Assembly (NCBI RefSeq): GCF_002001165.1 | Contig: NZ_MUNQ01000007.1 | Location: forward strand, 1 to 64,000 | From: Rhodanobacter sp. C05 | GTDB taxonomy: Bacteria > Pseudomonadota > Gammaproteobacteria > Xanthomonadales > Rhodanobacteraceae | DNA: 64,000 nt | Direction: 5' to 3' | In this document: piece by piece, positions 46,634 to 55,786 of the stretch | How the letters are laid out: every line of letters begins with the position of its first letter | Numbering within the stretch: the first letter of the stretch is position 1 | Made by a program: the position numbers and the translations under genes | Notes under the pieces: model-generated | Databases searched by the model: none | Told to the model about the DNA's origin: nothing | Seen by the model: the letters and a program-made list of their open reading frames with translations, nothing else

Positions 46634-47647
46634 TCAGCGCAGCAACGGCTTCGGCTTGGCACGCTTTGCGTCGTACATCGACTGGTCCGCCTTGTCGAGC
46701 AGATGGTTGAGTTCCTCGCCATCATCCGGGTAGATCGCCAGACCGATGCTTGCGCCCAGCGAAATGGACTTCCATTCGAACTCGAAGGGTTGCCCGATCT
46801 GTTCCGCCAGGCGTTCGACATGGTTCCTGGCACCATCACGGCCGTCGATGCTGGACAGGATCACGCCAAATTCGTCACCACCCACGCGGGCCACCGTATC
46901 CGCTGCGCGACTGGCATCCTTGATCCGTGTCGCCAGTTCCCGAATCGCGGCATCGCCAGCGCGGTGACCCAGCTGGTCGTTGATCGGCTTCAAGCCATCC
47001 ATGTCGACATTGAGCAAACCGAATGGCGCGTACCCGCGCTGTGCCTCGGCGAGCCGATGACGCAGGCGTTCGTAGAACAGGGAGCGGTTCGGCAAGCCAG
47101 TGAGCGCGTCATGGGTTGCCTGGAATAACAGCTCGCTTTCCTCGTACTTGGCTGCATGGAACATTGCCGCAGCGATCACTTCGGACATCAGCTCCAGAAT
47201 CTTCACATCGCCGTCGTCGAACGCGCCGGGCTTGTCGGACAGCACTTTCAACACACCGACCACGGCTTCGTGATGGCGCAAGGGCATCACCACCATCGAG
47301 CGCAAACCAATCAGGCGGCAAGCCTCGCGATTGACCCTGTCGTCGGTCTCCGAATCCGTGCAGGACAGCGCACGCGCATCCTCGATGCATTGCCCCGACA
47401 GGCTCATGGCACGCTGCAGGCGCAGGCCCAGATGCGGGCTGGCTACGCCCGAAGCTGCCCGGTAGACCAGCTCTCCATCCTCGGCCAGCTCCACCACCGC
47501 ACCGGTCGCCGAAGTAAGCTGCTGCGTCCGCTCGGCAACCAGCGCCATCACGGCACCCAGATCCAGACCCAGCTTGGCAATCTCGGTCTGCGTCCTGATC
47601 ACCTCAAGTAGCCGGTCCCCGTTCCAACTGAACTGTTGCGTGTTCAT
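46634..47647 (-). CDS. GAF-GGDEF diguanylate cyclase
   Basis: A 337-residue cytosolic protein. A GAF sensor domain (residues about 15-165) is followed by a GGDEF domain (about 175-335). The active site is RVGGDEFGV, and an RAAD inhibitory I-site lies five residues before it, so synthesis of c-di-GMP with product feedback is expected. DLTGLPN-like ALTGLPNRSLFY opens the domain. I start at MNTQQFSWNGD (47647). No EAL domain is present. It is one of two adjacent GGDEF genes on this strand. Confidence 0.9.
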   Translation of the reverse strand: MNTQQFSWNGDRLLEVIRTQTEIAKLGLDLGAVMALVAERTQQLTSATGAVVELAEDGELVYRAASGVASPHLGLRLQRAMSLSGQCIEDARALSCTDSETDDRVNREACRLIGLRSMVVMPLRHHEAVVGVLKVLSDKPGAFDDGDVKILELMSEVIAAAMFHAAKYEESELLFQATHDALTGLPNRSLFYERLRHRLAEAQRGYAPFGLLNVDMDGLKPINDQLGHRAGDAAIRELATRIKDASRAADTVARVGGDEFGVILSSIDGRDGARNHVERLAEQIGQPFEFEWKSISLGASIGLAIYPDDGEELNHLLDKADQSMYDAKRAKPKPLLR

Positions 47648-47817
47648 TGGCCCTGCCTTTGACGATATCCGGGTGGCATCACTCCGCGCCAAGTACATGC
47701 AGCCGATCCAGACGTGACCCCGCTGCCGGTGACCACATCATCAAGCGTAGATACGCTCGGGAGCAATACCAGCCAGACCGGCGCCGCCATCGCATTGATC
47801 ACTCCAGCCTGGCGTGG

Positions 47818-48759
47818 CTAATTACTGGAAACAATCCTGTTTCTCCCCTGCTGCTTGGCCTGATACAACCGCTTGTCCACCGTCTCGATAAACGGCAGCG
47901 GCGCATCGCCATGAGACGGAATGGTGGTGCTCACACCCAGGCTGACGGTCAGCGCCGGGCCGATTTCAGAGCGATCATGCGGAATCCGTTCCTGCGCAAT
48001 CAGCTCGCGACAGCGTTCGGCCACTTTCAGTGCAGCATTCTCATCGGTTTCGGGCAACACCAGCACAAACTCCTCGCCGCCAAAACGGGCAACGAAATCG
48101 CGTGCCCGCGTGGCTGCCGTGCCCAGGAGTCGGGCCACCATCTTCAGACACTGATCCCCTTCGAGATGCCCGTAGTGGTCGTTGTACTGCTTGAAATAAT
48201 CGATATCGAGCATGACCAGCGACAGCGGTTGCCTGTTGCGCCGCGCGTTGTCCCACTCGATTTCCATGATCGCATCGAACCTTCGCCGGTTGGCGACGCC
48301 GGTGAGGCCGTCCTTGTAGGACAGCTCTTCCAGTTCCTTCTGCAGACCGAGCAATTTCTCCTCGGTGCGCTTGCGCTCGCTGATATCGAACATGAAGCCG
48401 ATCAGCGAATCGACCGAACCATCCGCATTACGCACTACATGCACCACGTCGCGGATCCACACGTAGTCGCCGTTCTTGCACAACGCGCGGTAATCGGCTT
48501 CGTGATCGATGCCTGCCTTCGATTGCGCAACGCAGAAATCCACCGCCCATGTCCGCTCTTCCGGGTGCATGCGATCGATCCAGTCCTGCACGCTGGCCCA
48601 GCTGGAAGGTTCCCAGCCAAGCAGGGTCTCGATCTGGGGTCCGATGTAGGCAAATGTCATGGTGGCCCAATCGATCTTCCAGGGGATGGCCCGGGTCGAC
48701 TCCAGCAGGGTCCTGTAGACATCGCCATCGGACTCCACTCTTTTTTCGATATCAGCCAT
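47818..48759 (-). CDS. PAS-GGDEF diguanylate cyclase
   Basis: A 313-residue cytosolic protein. A PAS_3-type sensor fold (about 15-135, with WIRDVVHVVRNADGSV and GFMFDISERKRTEE) leads through a short helix to a GGDEF domain (about 145-310). The active site is RFGGEEFVL with an RARD I-site five residues upstream, so it should be an active, feedback-controlled c-di-GMP synthase. It lies 170 bases upstream of the GAF-GGDEF gene, so the two are probably separate units. The PAS ligand is unknown. Confidence 0.9.
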   Translation of the reverse strand: MADIEKRVESDGDVYRTLLESTRAIPWKIDWATMTFAYIGPQIETLLGWEPSSWASVQDWIDRMHPEERTWAVDFCVAQSKAGIDHEADYRALCKNGDYVWIRDVVHVVRNADGSVDSLIGFMFDISERKRTEEKLLGLQKELEELSYKDGLTGVANRRRFDAIMEIEWDNARRNRQPLSLVMLDIDYFKQYNDHYGHLEGDQCLKMVARLLGTAATRARDFVARFGGEEFVLVLPETDENAALKVAERCRELIAQERIPHDRSEIGPALTVSLGVSTTIPSHGDAPLPFIETVDKRLYQAKQQGRNRIVSSN

Positions 48760-49085
48760 CGCTTTCGATCCCGCTCATGTTGGAAAAGCGGTCACGGGAG
48801 CCGGCTAATGCCTGCAAGAGTGCGGCTCCCGTGGCTGCATGACGTCACTTCCATCCCTTCCCGGGCAAGCGGAAGGTGTGAAGCTACGTCCTTCCTCCGG
48901 ATCGTACAGGTGCATGCAATGGTTATGCCCATTCCGGCCATCCGCTCAGTCATGACGGATAGCGAACAGGCAGGCCAGCCTGGATGTCGACGCTGCCCAC
49001 ACAACCGGGGCTAGCGAAACCCCGCACACGTCAAGCCGGACAGGACAGGCCGCGGCAGGAATCGCCGCTCAGACGACTGGAAACA
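48760..49085. other. Intergenic region upstream of the PAS-GGDEF gene
   Basis: 326 bases with no credible gene. It holds one inverted repeat with perfect 11-base arms, CACGGGAGCCG (48793-48803) and CGGCTCCCGTG (48823-48833), 34 bases upstream of the gene start and within its expected leader. I looked for a c-di-GMP riboswitch here and did not find the conserved core. Confidence 0.5.
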
Positions 49086-49859
49086 TCACTTCACCGGATG
49101 CGGCGGATTCGTTGCGGGCGTGGTCACCTGCTGCAACGCACCTACACTTACGTGCCCGGACCAGCCATCGAAGACGATCGCAGCCTGCTTGTCGATCGCG
49201 TTGACCATGGTCTGCATCGGCAGGCATTGCTGGGGATCGGGCGCCGAATCTATCGGCATGATGCCCTCCATGCAGTAATTGCTCTCACCGGCATTCATCC
49301 GTGCAAGCTGGGCCATGCCTTGCGCATAGCGCTTCTCGGCACGTACTGCCGCGGTGGCATCGGCATAGGTCGGGCGAAGTTTCGCCAGCAGCGATTCGGC
49401 AGCCTGCCGTTCGCCCGCCGTGGCACTGGTGTATGCCGACTGGTAAACCTGTTTGAAACTGGACTGTGGCCGTTCCGCCGCCAGCGTCAGCCATGCCAGC
49501 GCCAGCGGGCGGTTCACCGGCTGGTGATCGCCATCAAGCGCCATGATGCCAAGTACGTACTGCGCCGGCTTGCTGCCCCAGCTGGCCGCATCCAGGAAAA
49601 ATTTCTGCGCATAGCTGTAGTGCTGTTCGCCATAGCTCTGCGTGGCCAGGCAATAGAAATAGTCGCTGGGAAGGAAACGCTCCTCCCCAATCGCACACTT
49701 CGTCGACGCCAGGTCGGCATCGCTTGGTGCCGTATCCGCACTCTTGGGTGCCGGGGTTCCATCGGTTGCCGCAGCAGCCATCAGAGGCACCCCGAAAATA
49801 CCTGCCAGCAGCGCAGGCAGCAGCAGCGTCCGCGCAGATTTACCAAACAAGCCGTACAT
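49086..49859 (-). CDS. Exported Sel1/TPR-like protein, unknown function
   Basis: A 257-residue protein with a signal peptide (basic GKSAR, hydrophobic LLLPALLAGIFGV, then MAAAA). The mature part has helical repeats of the Sel1 type (YSYAQKFFLDAASWGSKPAQYVLGIMALDG and RPLALAWLTLAAE). Four Cys are scattered in it (CAIGE, YYCLA-like, NYCMEG, QCLP), which suggests disulfides. Two ATGs lie six bases apart; the second (49859) has AAGGG at good spacing. Sel1 proteins mediate protein contacts. No partner is evident nearby. Confidence 0.7.
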   Translation of the reverse strand: MYGLFGKSARTLLLPALLAGIFGVPLMAAAATDGTPAPKSADTAPSDADLASTKCAIGEERFLPSDYFYCLATQSYGEQHYSYAQKFFLDAASWGSKPAQYVLGIMALDGDHQPVNRPLALAWLTLAAERPQSSFKQVYQSAYTSATAGERQAAESLLAKLRPTYADATAAVRAEKRYAQGMAQLARMNAGESNYCMEGIMPIDSAPDPQQCLPMQTMVNAIDKQAAIVFDGWSGHVSVGALQQVTTPATNPPHPVK

Positions 49860-49991
49860 GCGCATTTCCCTTGAAAAATTCGATCGATCAGTCCGTCCAG
49901 CCTCCATAGTAACGCCGACAGCCCCGCCTGGATGACAGCACGTACGACCACACAGGTCCGGTGCGGCGTATCAGCATCCGCCGGTAGATAC

Positions 49992-50029
49992 GCCGAAGCG
50001 CATGGTGTGCGCACACCATGCGCTTCGGC
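49992..50029. repeat. 38-bp perfect palindrome downstream of the PLD-like gene
   Basis: The sequence is fully symmetric about 50010/50011. The left arm begins GCCGAAGCGCATGG and the right arm ends CCATGCGCTTCGGC. It starts 8 bases after the stop of the PLD-like gene on the minus strand. There is no T-run, so it is not a typical intrinsic terminator. A 19-bp uninterrupted stem is long for a bacterial intergenic hairpin. Confidence 0.85.
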
Positions 50030-50036
50030 AATTGGC

Positions 50037-51071
50037 TTACGACTTGGTCCAGGGCGTACCGCCCGCATAGTCGGCGCTGAGTGTGGTGTTCAGCTGGGTC
50101 AGGATGGTGGCGTTGGTGGTGACCAGCCCGAGTTCCCGGTTCTCCGTCAGCGAGGCCGAGGAGAAGTTCTCCGAGCCCACGAAAGCCTTCGCGGTCGAGG
50201 TGCCGTAATCGGCCACGATCACCTTGGCGTGGACGTAAAAGCCCGTGGTCGTATCCGGATAGGTGCTGATTTTCACACCGGCTTTCGTGAGAGCCTCGAA
50301 TTCGCTCTCGTAGTCGTTGTCGTCGTTGGTCATGCACACCGTCACCTTGACGCCACGCTTGGCCGCATTCTCCAGCGCAGTGACGATGGTGCTGTAGCTC
50401 ATCTCCTCGTTCTCGATCAGCAGGCTGCCCTTCGCCCCATTGATCAGATTGACCAGATCGGTCTTGGAGACGGTCGGGCTCCAGACCAGGTCGTCACCGA
50501 CCGGCGGCGTGATCGTCTGTGACTTGAAGTCGGCGTTGAACGTGCTTTCGATCGCGGCGACATCGGCTGCATCGTTCTCGATCACCGCGAAGTCGCGGGT
50601 GGTGCTGTAATAGCGGCTGGTCAGGTTGAGCGTCATCACCGCACTGGTGGTGCCGTCGATGGTGATGGTCTTCTGATGGGTGGCAGCATATTTGGTCCAT
50701 GCCCAGACCACGCTCACGCCGCAGCCCTTAAGCTGCGTGTAGGCCGCCGTGTTGTTACTTTTCTCGAGGTTCTGATCGAGGATCACGCGCACCGCGATGC
50801 CGCTTTCGGCGGCGGTGCAAAGCAGGCCCGAAGCCTGCGTATCGACCAGCTCATACATGGTCATGTCGATGCTGGACTTGGCCGACTTGATCAGGTTGTA
50901 GATGGGCGTGAGGCCCTGATCCGGTTCGATCACCAGCGTCTGGGTGACGGTGGTGGCTTGGCTGCCTGCATCGGCGAGAGTCTGTGCAGAAACACCAGCA
51001 CAGCCGGCACAGAATACAGAGGCGAAAAGTGCTGCCTTGACGGCAACGGATAACCCGCAACGATCTTTCAT
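50037..51071 (-). CDS. Exported phospholipase D-like protein with two HKD motifs
   Basis: A 344-residue protein with a signal sequence (residues 1-30, core VKAALFASVFCAGCAG, with possible cleavage at SAQ). Two phospholipase D active-site motifs are intact: His132/Lys134/Asp139 (HQKTITID) and His281/Lys283/Asp288 (HAKVIVAD), each followed by the expected N-x(n)-S/G positions. The family includes phospholipases, nucleases (Nuc) and cardiolipin synthases. The short single-chain form and export favour a periplasmic or secreted nuclease or phospholipase. ATG 51071 has AAGGAC upstream. It is divergent from the hydrolase gene. Confidence 0.85.
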   Translation of the reverse strand: MKDRCGLSVAVKAALFASVFCAGCAGVSAQTLADAGSQATTVTQTLVIEPDQGLTPIYNLIKSAKSSIDMTMYELVDTQASGLLCTAAESGIAVRVILDQNLEKSNNTAAYTQLKGCGVSVVWAWTKYAATHQKTITIDGTTSAVMTLNLTSRYYSTTRDFAVIENDAADVAAIESTFNADFKSQTITPPVGDDLVWSPTVSKTDLVNLINGAKGSLLIENEEMSYSTIVTALENAAKRGVKVTVCMTNDDNDYESEFEALTKAGVKISTYPDTTTGFYVHAKVIVADYGTSTAKAFVGSENFSSASLTENRELGLVTTNATILTQLNTTLSADYAGGTPWTKS

Positions 51072-51325
51072 GTTTAAGTCCTTTTGATTGGATAAGAATT
51101 GAGACGCGTGTCCATGCGGTTCGTGGTCACCGCCCTCCATGGGCGGATGCCGGCTGTCCAACCAATCCAGTGCTCCCCTGCAGCAGGCGCGTAACGCCAC
51201 AGCCGTGCGCGATTGGAGCTTGACTATGTGACGCTGCTCTTTCCGTTAATCAGTGCATGTTCCTGCGTTCAGAAATCGTACAGGCTGAAACCACGGCGCT
51301 CGTTCGCCAGTGCTACCGTCCACGC

Positions 51326-52366
51326 ATGCCCGCCCGCCGCCTGCTCCTGCTCGCCGCCTTGTCGATGCCGCTGTTGGCAGCCGCCGGTGACGCACCCATC
51401 GCCACGGGCTTGCAACGCGATGTGATTTTCACCGGCTACTCGCCACTGTCACGCAGCAGCGAACTGGTGCGGCGACTGCTGAGCCCGCTGAACGCGCTGC
51501 GCATCAGCCAGGAGTCGATGCGACCAGGCCACGCCATACGCGAGCAACCGCTCGATCTCGCGCACGAGAAATTCGCCGTCTACCTGCCCTCTCATGCACC
51601 GCCGCACGGCTATGCCCTGCTGGTGTTCGTGCCGCCATGGCCGCAGGCCGTCGTGCCGCCGGTGTGGACATCGCCCCTGGATCGCCACGACATGATCTAC
51701 GTCAGCGCCGCGAACTCCGGCAATGACGCCGATGTGCTGGACCGGCGCGTGCCGCTGGCCTTGCTGGCGGCCTACAACATCATGCAGAAATATCCGGTCG
51801 ATCCGCAGCGCATCTACATCGGCGGTTTCTCCGGCGGTTCGCGGGTGGCCGAGCGCATCGCGCTGGGCTATCCGGATCTGTTCCGCGGAGCGCTGCTGCT
51901 TGCCGGCAGTGACCCGATCGGCAGCGCACAGCATTCGCTGCCGCCGGCACCCCTGTTCCGGCAATTCCAGGACGCCATGCGACTGGTCTATCTCACCGGT
52001 CGGAATGATGAAGACCACCTCGACATGGATACCCGCAGCCAGCAGTCCATGCGCGAATGGTGCGTCTTCCACCTGGATACCGTGTCGGCGCCCTGGTCCG
52101 GACATGAGGTGGTCGCACCCGGGCCGCTGAATCACGCGCTGGATTTGCTGGACAAGCCCGTGCAGCCCGATCCGGGCAAGGTCACCGATTGCCGCGCGCA
52201 TATCGACCAGACACTGGCCACCCAACTGCAACAAGTGGAAGACCTGCTGGCCAACGGCAAGCCCGATGCAGCGCGCTTGCTGCTGAACAAGATCGACCTG
52301 CATTACGGCGGACTGGCGGCGCCACACAGCTCCAAGCTGGCGGAAAAGCTCGCCACGCGACCCTGA
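51326..52366 (+). CDS. Exported alpha/beta hydrolase (esterase-like)
   Basis: A 346-residue protein with a signal peptide (ARRLLLLAALSMPLLAAAG). The nucleophile elbow is GFSGG (Ser169 in IYIGGFSGGSRVA). The segment YALLVFVPPWP and the VDPQRIYIGG strand resemble PHB-depolymerase/feruloyl-esterase-type hydrolases. A C-terminal tail of about 60 residues is helical (TLATQLQQVEDLLANGKPDA in outline). The catalytic His is likely in PGPLNHALDLL, but this is uncertain. The natural substrate is unknown. I start at MPARRLLLL (51326). Confidence 0.75.
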   Translation: MPARRLLLLAALSMPLLAAAGDAPIATGLQRDVIFTGYSPLSRSSELVRRLLSPLNALRISQESMRPGHAIREQPLDLAHEKFAVYLPSHAPPHGYALLVFVPPWPQAVVPPVWTSPLDRHDMIYVSAANSGNDADVLDRRVPLALLAAYNIMQKYPVDPQRIYIGGFSGGSRVAERIALGYPDLFRGALLLAGSDPIGSAQHSLPPAPLFRQFQDAMRLVYLTGRNDEDHLDMDTRSQQSMREWCVFHLDTVSAPWSGHEVVAPGPLNHALDLLDKPVQPDPGKVTDCRAHIDQTLATQLQQVEDLLANGKPDAARLLLNKIDLHYGGLAAPHSSKLAEKLATRP

Positions 52367-52412
52367 CCATCCACGTCTCATGCGCCGCCCGGTCAACCGC
52401 AGACAATCGCGC

Positions 52413-52418
52413 TATATT
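52413..52418 (+). promoter_or_regulatory. Candidate -10 box upstream of the cyclase gene
   Basis: TATATT lies 142 bases before the cyclase start, with a weak -35 (CGGTCA, 52390-52395) at 17 bases. It may drive the GAF/cyclase gene and would give a leader of about 135 bases. Confidence 0.3.
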
Positions 52419-52559
52419 CAACGACGCAAGGCGCCATTGCGGGATCGAGGCAACTTGCAAGATCGAGGAAGCAGTCCGCCTAACTGCAGCGTATTGCCGT
52501 TCGTACCATGCGTCCTGTGCCCAGGATATCGGGCCCCAATAGATCGTCTGGGAGGAACC

Positions 52560-54023
52560 GTGATCGACTGGATCGAATATGCAAAGGTCGCCGGCGCCTT
52601 CGTCGGTGCCTGTGGCATCGCTACCATGGCGAAGCTCTATCACGACAAGGTCGTGACCGGAAAGGACACCGAGCTGGCGATCAAGGACGCCGAAATCACA
52701 CGCCTGCGGGCCGATGTGTTGAAGGCAGAATCCCATGCGCAGACTGCCGCTGACGCTGACGTTCCCGCGCACCGGGACCTGCTGAAGCTGCGCACACAGC
52801 TCACCGGCATGATCGAGCAACTGGCCGGCACGCTGCATGCACAGGCCGCCTCCATCTACATCCCGGTGTTCAATGCGGGCGATGAAAAGGCCGAGTCCCC
52901 GCGCAGCTTCGCATTCGTCGCCGCCTTCAACATCGATCCGGGTGCCACCGCCGCCATCCTCAAGATGAAACTGGTCGAGACATGGACCGTGGTTGGCGAA
53001 TGCTGGGACAAGGCAACCCTGATCGGCAGCAACAAGCTGCAGGCCAATGTCCGCCACGTCGCTTCGTATGACAAACAGTCCGGATTTGTGCCGGTCCACA
53101 CGCTGGCCTCACCCGTGCACTGGCAGGGGCGACAGATCGGCGTCGTGCAGGTCTTCAACAAGACCCTGCCAGGGAGCGTCTACGACATCGACGAACTTGG
53201 CTTCCAGAGCGACGACCGCAAGCATCTGCAGGAAGCCATCCACGAAACCAGCGACACCGGCATGGCAGGCAGACTGCATTATTTCCAGTCCAGCCCGAAT
53301 GCCTTGCGCATACTGGGGCTGCAGGACGAGCTGAATCTCGAAAATGCCGTGATCATGTATGTCGACCTGACACACTCCTCAGCTCTGTTCAGCGAAGTGC
53401 CCTTGGTCGACGCGGCCCGGATGATTAACCGCTTCAGCCAGTACATCTACGGGCGAACCAATCTGTATTCCGGCATCGTCGAGAAATTCAATGGCGACGG
53501 CACACTGATCCGGTTCCATTACGTCGGCTTCGATTCCCGCATTCAGACGAGCAATCCGGTGCTGCGGGCCATATGCACCGGGGCGGATATGATCAGTGAG
53601 TTCAGGGACTTCAAGACCCAGCGCTGGCAGGGTCTCGCAGCAGATACCGCCGACGCGATCAAGCTGCGCGTCACGATTGCGCTGGGCCCGGTCATATCGA
53701 CCAACATGGGACCACAACAAATCCAGGTACCCACCGTCATGGGACAGTGCGTCAACCGTTCGGCGAAGATGATCGCGTATGCACCACGCGATCGGGATGT
53801 CATGCTGATCGACGACAACGTGAGCAAGGCGTTGAAGCAGATCGACGAACGTTATGCTGCTGCCTTGTCCGAGTTCGCCGATTGGTCCGACAGCAGCGCG
53901 CTGCAGGCTCCGAGCCTTGCCGGCCACCAGTATTTCGAGGCGGCAGTGGAGCCTTTCAGGCTCGCCGCCATGGAATTTCGACAGACCCGCATCGGCAGCC
54001 CCCGTAACAGCGCAGAGCGCTAA
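52560..54023 (+). CDS. Membrane-anchored GAF / class III nucleotidyl cyclase, divergent active site
   Basis: A 487-residue protein starting at GTG with GGAGGAA upstream. The N-terminus has a hydrophobic helix (about 9-25), then a coiled-coil-like stretch (35-65). A GAF-like domain (about 75-230) follows, then a class III cyclase domain (about 262-440). Metal-binding positions are Asp269 (MYVDLTHSS) and Asp313 (KFNGDGTL), with Lys309 at the base-binding site. Two positions deviate from canonical adenylyl cyclases: Val390 where Asp/Thr usually contacts the base, and Lys403 where the transition-state Arg is expected (CVNRSAKM; Asn399 kept). It could be active with altered specificity, or an inactive sensor. 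Confidence 0.8.
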   Translation: MIDWIEYAKVAGAFVGACGIATMAKLYHDKVVTGKDTELAIKDAEITRLRADVLKAESHAQTAADADVPAHRDLLKLRTQLTGMIEQLAGTLHAQAASIYIPVFNAGDEKAESPRSFAFVAAFNIDPGATAAILKMKLVETWTVVGECWDKATLIGSNKLQANVRHVASYDKQSGFVPVHTLASPVHWQGRQIGVVQVFNKTLPGSVYDIDELGFQSDDRKHLQEAIHETSDTGMAGRLHYFQSSPNALRILGLQDELNLENAVIMYVDLTHSSALFSEVPLVDAARMINRFSQYIYGRTNLYSGIVEKFNGDGTLIRFHYVGFDSRIQTSNPVLRAICTGADMISEFRDFKTQRWQGLAADTADAIKLRVTIALGPVISTNMGPQQIQVPTVMGQCVNRSAKMIAYAPRDRDVMLIDDNVSKALKQIDERYAAALSEFADWSDSSALQAPSLAGHQYFEAAVEPFRLAAMEFRQTRIGSPRNSAER

Positions 54024-54176
54024 TCCGCTGCACTCGTGGCCTGCATCCGGCAAGCTTCGATACGCCACGACAGCCACGAGAACAGCAAGGACCGCGCCCA
54101 TTCCGGCATTCTTCTCGCCTGTCACGCTTCTGTCGCGACTCTCGTCTAGCTTGGGTCCAGACCAACCGACGAGACG

Positions 54177-55760
54177 ATGCCGATGTCATCCGATGCCGCT
54201 GCCATTGCGACTCCGGGCCGTAGCTCCGGTCGCCTGTTCGCCATCATCTTCGGGCTGATCCTGCTGATCGGTGGCAGCTACGCCGCCGTGCACCTCATGC
54301 AGGATCTGGCCGTCGTCAAATCCGGTAACGCGGCGCCGTATATCCTGCTCGGCGTGGCCTTGCTGATCGCGCTCGGCTTCGAATTCGTCAACGGCTTCCA
54401 CGACACCGCCAATGCGGTGGCCACGGTGATCTATACGCACTCGATGCCGCCCAACCTGGCGGTGATCTGGTCGGGCGCGTTCAACTTTCTCGGCGTGCTG
54501 ACTTCATCCGGCGCAGTCGCCTTCACCATCGTGGCGCTGCTGCCGGTGGAGCTGATCCTGCAGGTAGGCAGCCAGGCCGGTTTCGCGATGGTGTTCGCGC
54601 TGTTGATCGCGGCGATCCTGTGGAACTTGGGCACCTGGTATTTCGGGCTGCCGAATTCGTCCTCGCATACCCTGATCGGCTCGATCATCGGCGTGGGCCT
54701 GGCGAACCAGCTGATGTCCACCGCCAGCGGCACCAGTGGCGTGAACTGGGACGCCGCGATGGGCGTGTTCAGGGGCCTGGTCTTTTCGCCGATCGCCGGC
54801 TTCCTGCTGGCCGGTCTGCTGATGGTGATACTGAAGGCGGTAGTGAAGATCCCTGCCCTGTATCGCGCGCCGGAAGGCAACAAGCCGCCGCCGTGGCCGA
54901 TCCGTGCACTGCTGGTGTTGACCTGCACCGGCGTGAGCTTCAGCCATGGCTCCAACGACGGCCAGAAAGGCATGGGCCTGATCATGCTGATCCTGATCGG
55001 CACCGTGCCGACCGCCTACGCATTGAACGGTGCAGTGACCGGCAACCAGGTGAAGACCTTCCACCAGGTATCCGCGGAAGCACAACAGGTGCTGGCCAGC
55101 CTCGGCAACGGCGTGAGCGTCACTGCCGATCCGCGCAAGACCGTCACCGCCGCCGTGCAACAACAGGCATTCCTGCCCGGCACCGCGCCAGCGCTTTCCG
55201 CGCTGATGGCGTCGATCGACAAGCAGCTGGGTGACCGCACCTCGCTCAAGGCGGTGCCGCAGGATCAGATGGGCAACGTCCGTAACGATATCTACCTCGC
55301 CGATGCCGCGATCCCGCTGGTGCTGAAGCAGCCCGGTCTCACTTCGCAACAGACCGCCACGCTCACCTCATGGCGCGGCCTCGGCACGCAGGCGACGCAG
55401 TTCATTCCACCATGGGTGAAGGTCGCGGTGGCGCTGGCCCTCGGCCTGGGCACGATGGTCGGCTGGAAGCGCATCGTGGTGACCGTCGGCGAGCGCATCG
55501 GCAAGGAACATCTGACTTATGCCCAAGGCGCCTCCGCCGAACTGGTGGCGATGGTGTTGATCCAGGCCGCCGATATGTATCACCTGCCGGTCAGCACCAC
55601 CCACGTACTCACCTCCGGCGTCGCCGGCACCATGGCCGCGAATGGCTCGGGCCTGCAATGGAGCACGGTGCGTAGCCTGTTGATGGCGTGGGTGCTGACG
55701 CTACCCGCCTCGATCCTGCTTGCGGGCTCGTTGTTCGTGGTGTTCCGGCACATCTTCTGA
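54177..55760 (+). CDS. PiT-family inorganic phosphate transporter
   Basis: A 527-residue inner-membrane protein. The duplicated PiT signatures are present: GFHDTANAVATVIYT (73-87) and SHGSNDGQKGMG (256-267), with the second-half HLPVSTTHVLTSG. The N-terminal half has about seven hydrophobic segments and the C-terminal half about four. Between them is a long, soluble, Ala/Gln/Thr-rich stretch (about 290-408) that compact PiT proteins lack. It moves phosphate (often metal-phosphate) with H+ or Na+. The usual DUF47/PhoU-like partner gene is not adjacent. It offers low-affinity uptake besides the Pst system at 32.5-37 kb. Confidence 0.93.
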   Translation: MPMSSDAAAIATPGRSSGRLFAIIFGLILLIGGSYAAVHLMQDLAVVKSGNAAPYILLGVALLIALGFEFVNGFHDTANAVATVIYTHSMPPNLAVIWSGAFNFLGVLTSSGAVAFTIVALLPVELILQVGSQAGFAMVFALLIAAILWNLGTWYFGLPNSSSHTLIGSIIGVGLANQLMSTASGTSGVNWDAAMGVFRGLVFSPIAGFLLAGLLMVILKAVVKIPALYRAPEGNKPPPWPIRALLVLTCTGVSFSHGSNDGQKGMGLIMLILIGTVPTAYALNGAVTGNQVKTFHQVSAEAQQVLASLGNGVSVTADPRKTVTAAVQQQAFLPGTAPALSALMASIDKQLGDRTSLKAVPQDQMGNVRNDIYLADAAIPLVLKQPGLTSQQTATLTSWRGLGTQATQFIPPWVKVAVALALGLGTMVGWKRIVVTVGERIGKEHLTYAQGASAELVAMVLIQAADMYHLPVSTTHVLTSGVAGTMAANGSGLQWSTVRSLLMAWVLTLPASILLAGSLFVVFRHIF

Positions 55761-55786
55761 AGAAAGACTGTCGAAGAGCCCGGCAC

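Noticed and set aside
48760..49085. c-di-GMP (GEMM) riboswitch upstream of the PAS-GGDEF gene
   Set aside because: The conserved GEMM core was not found. Only a simple inverted repeat is present.
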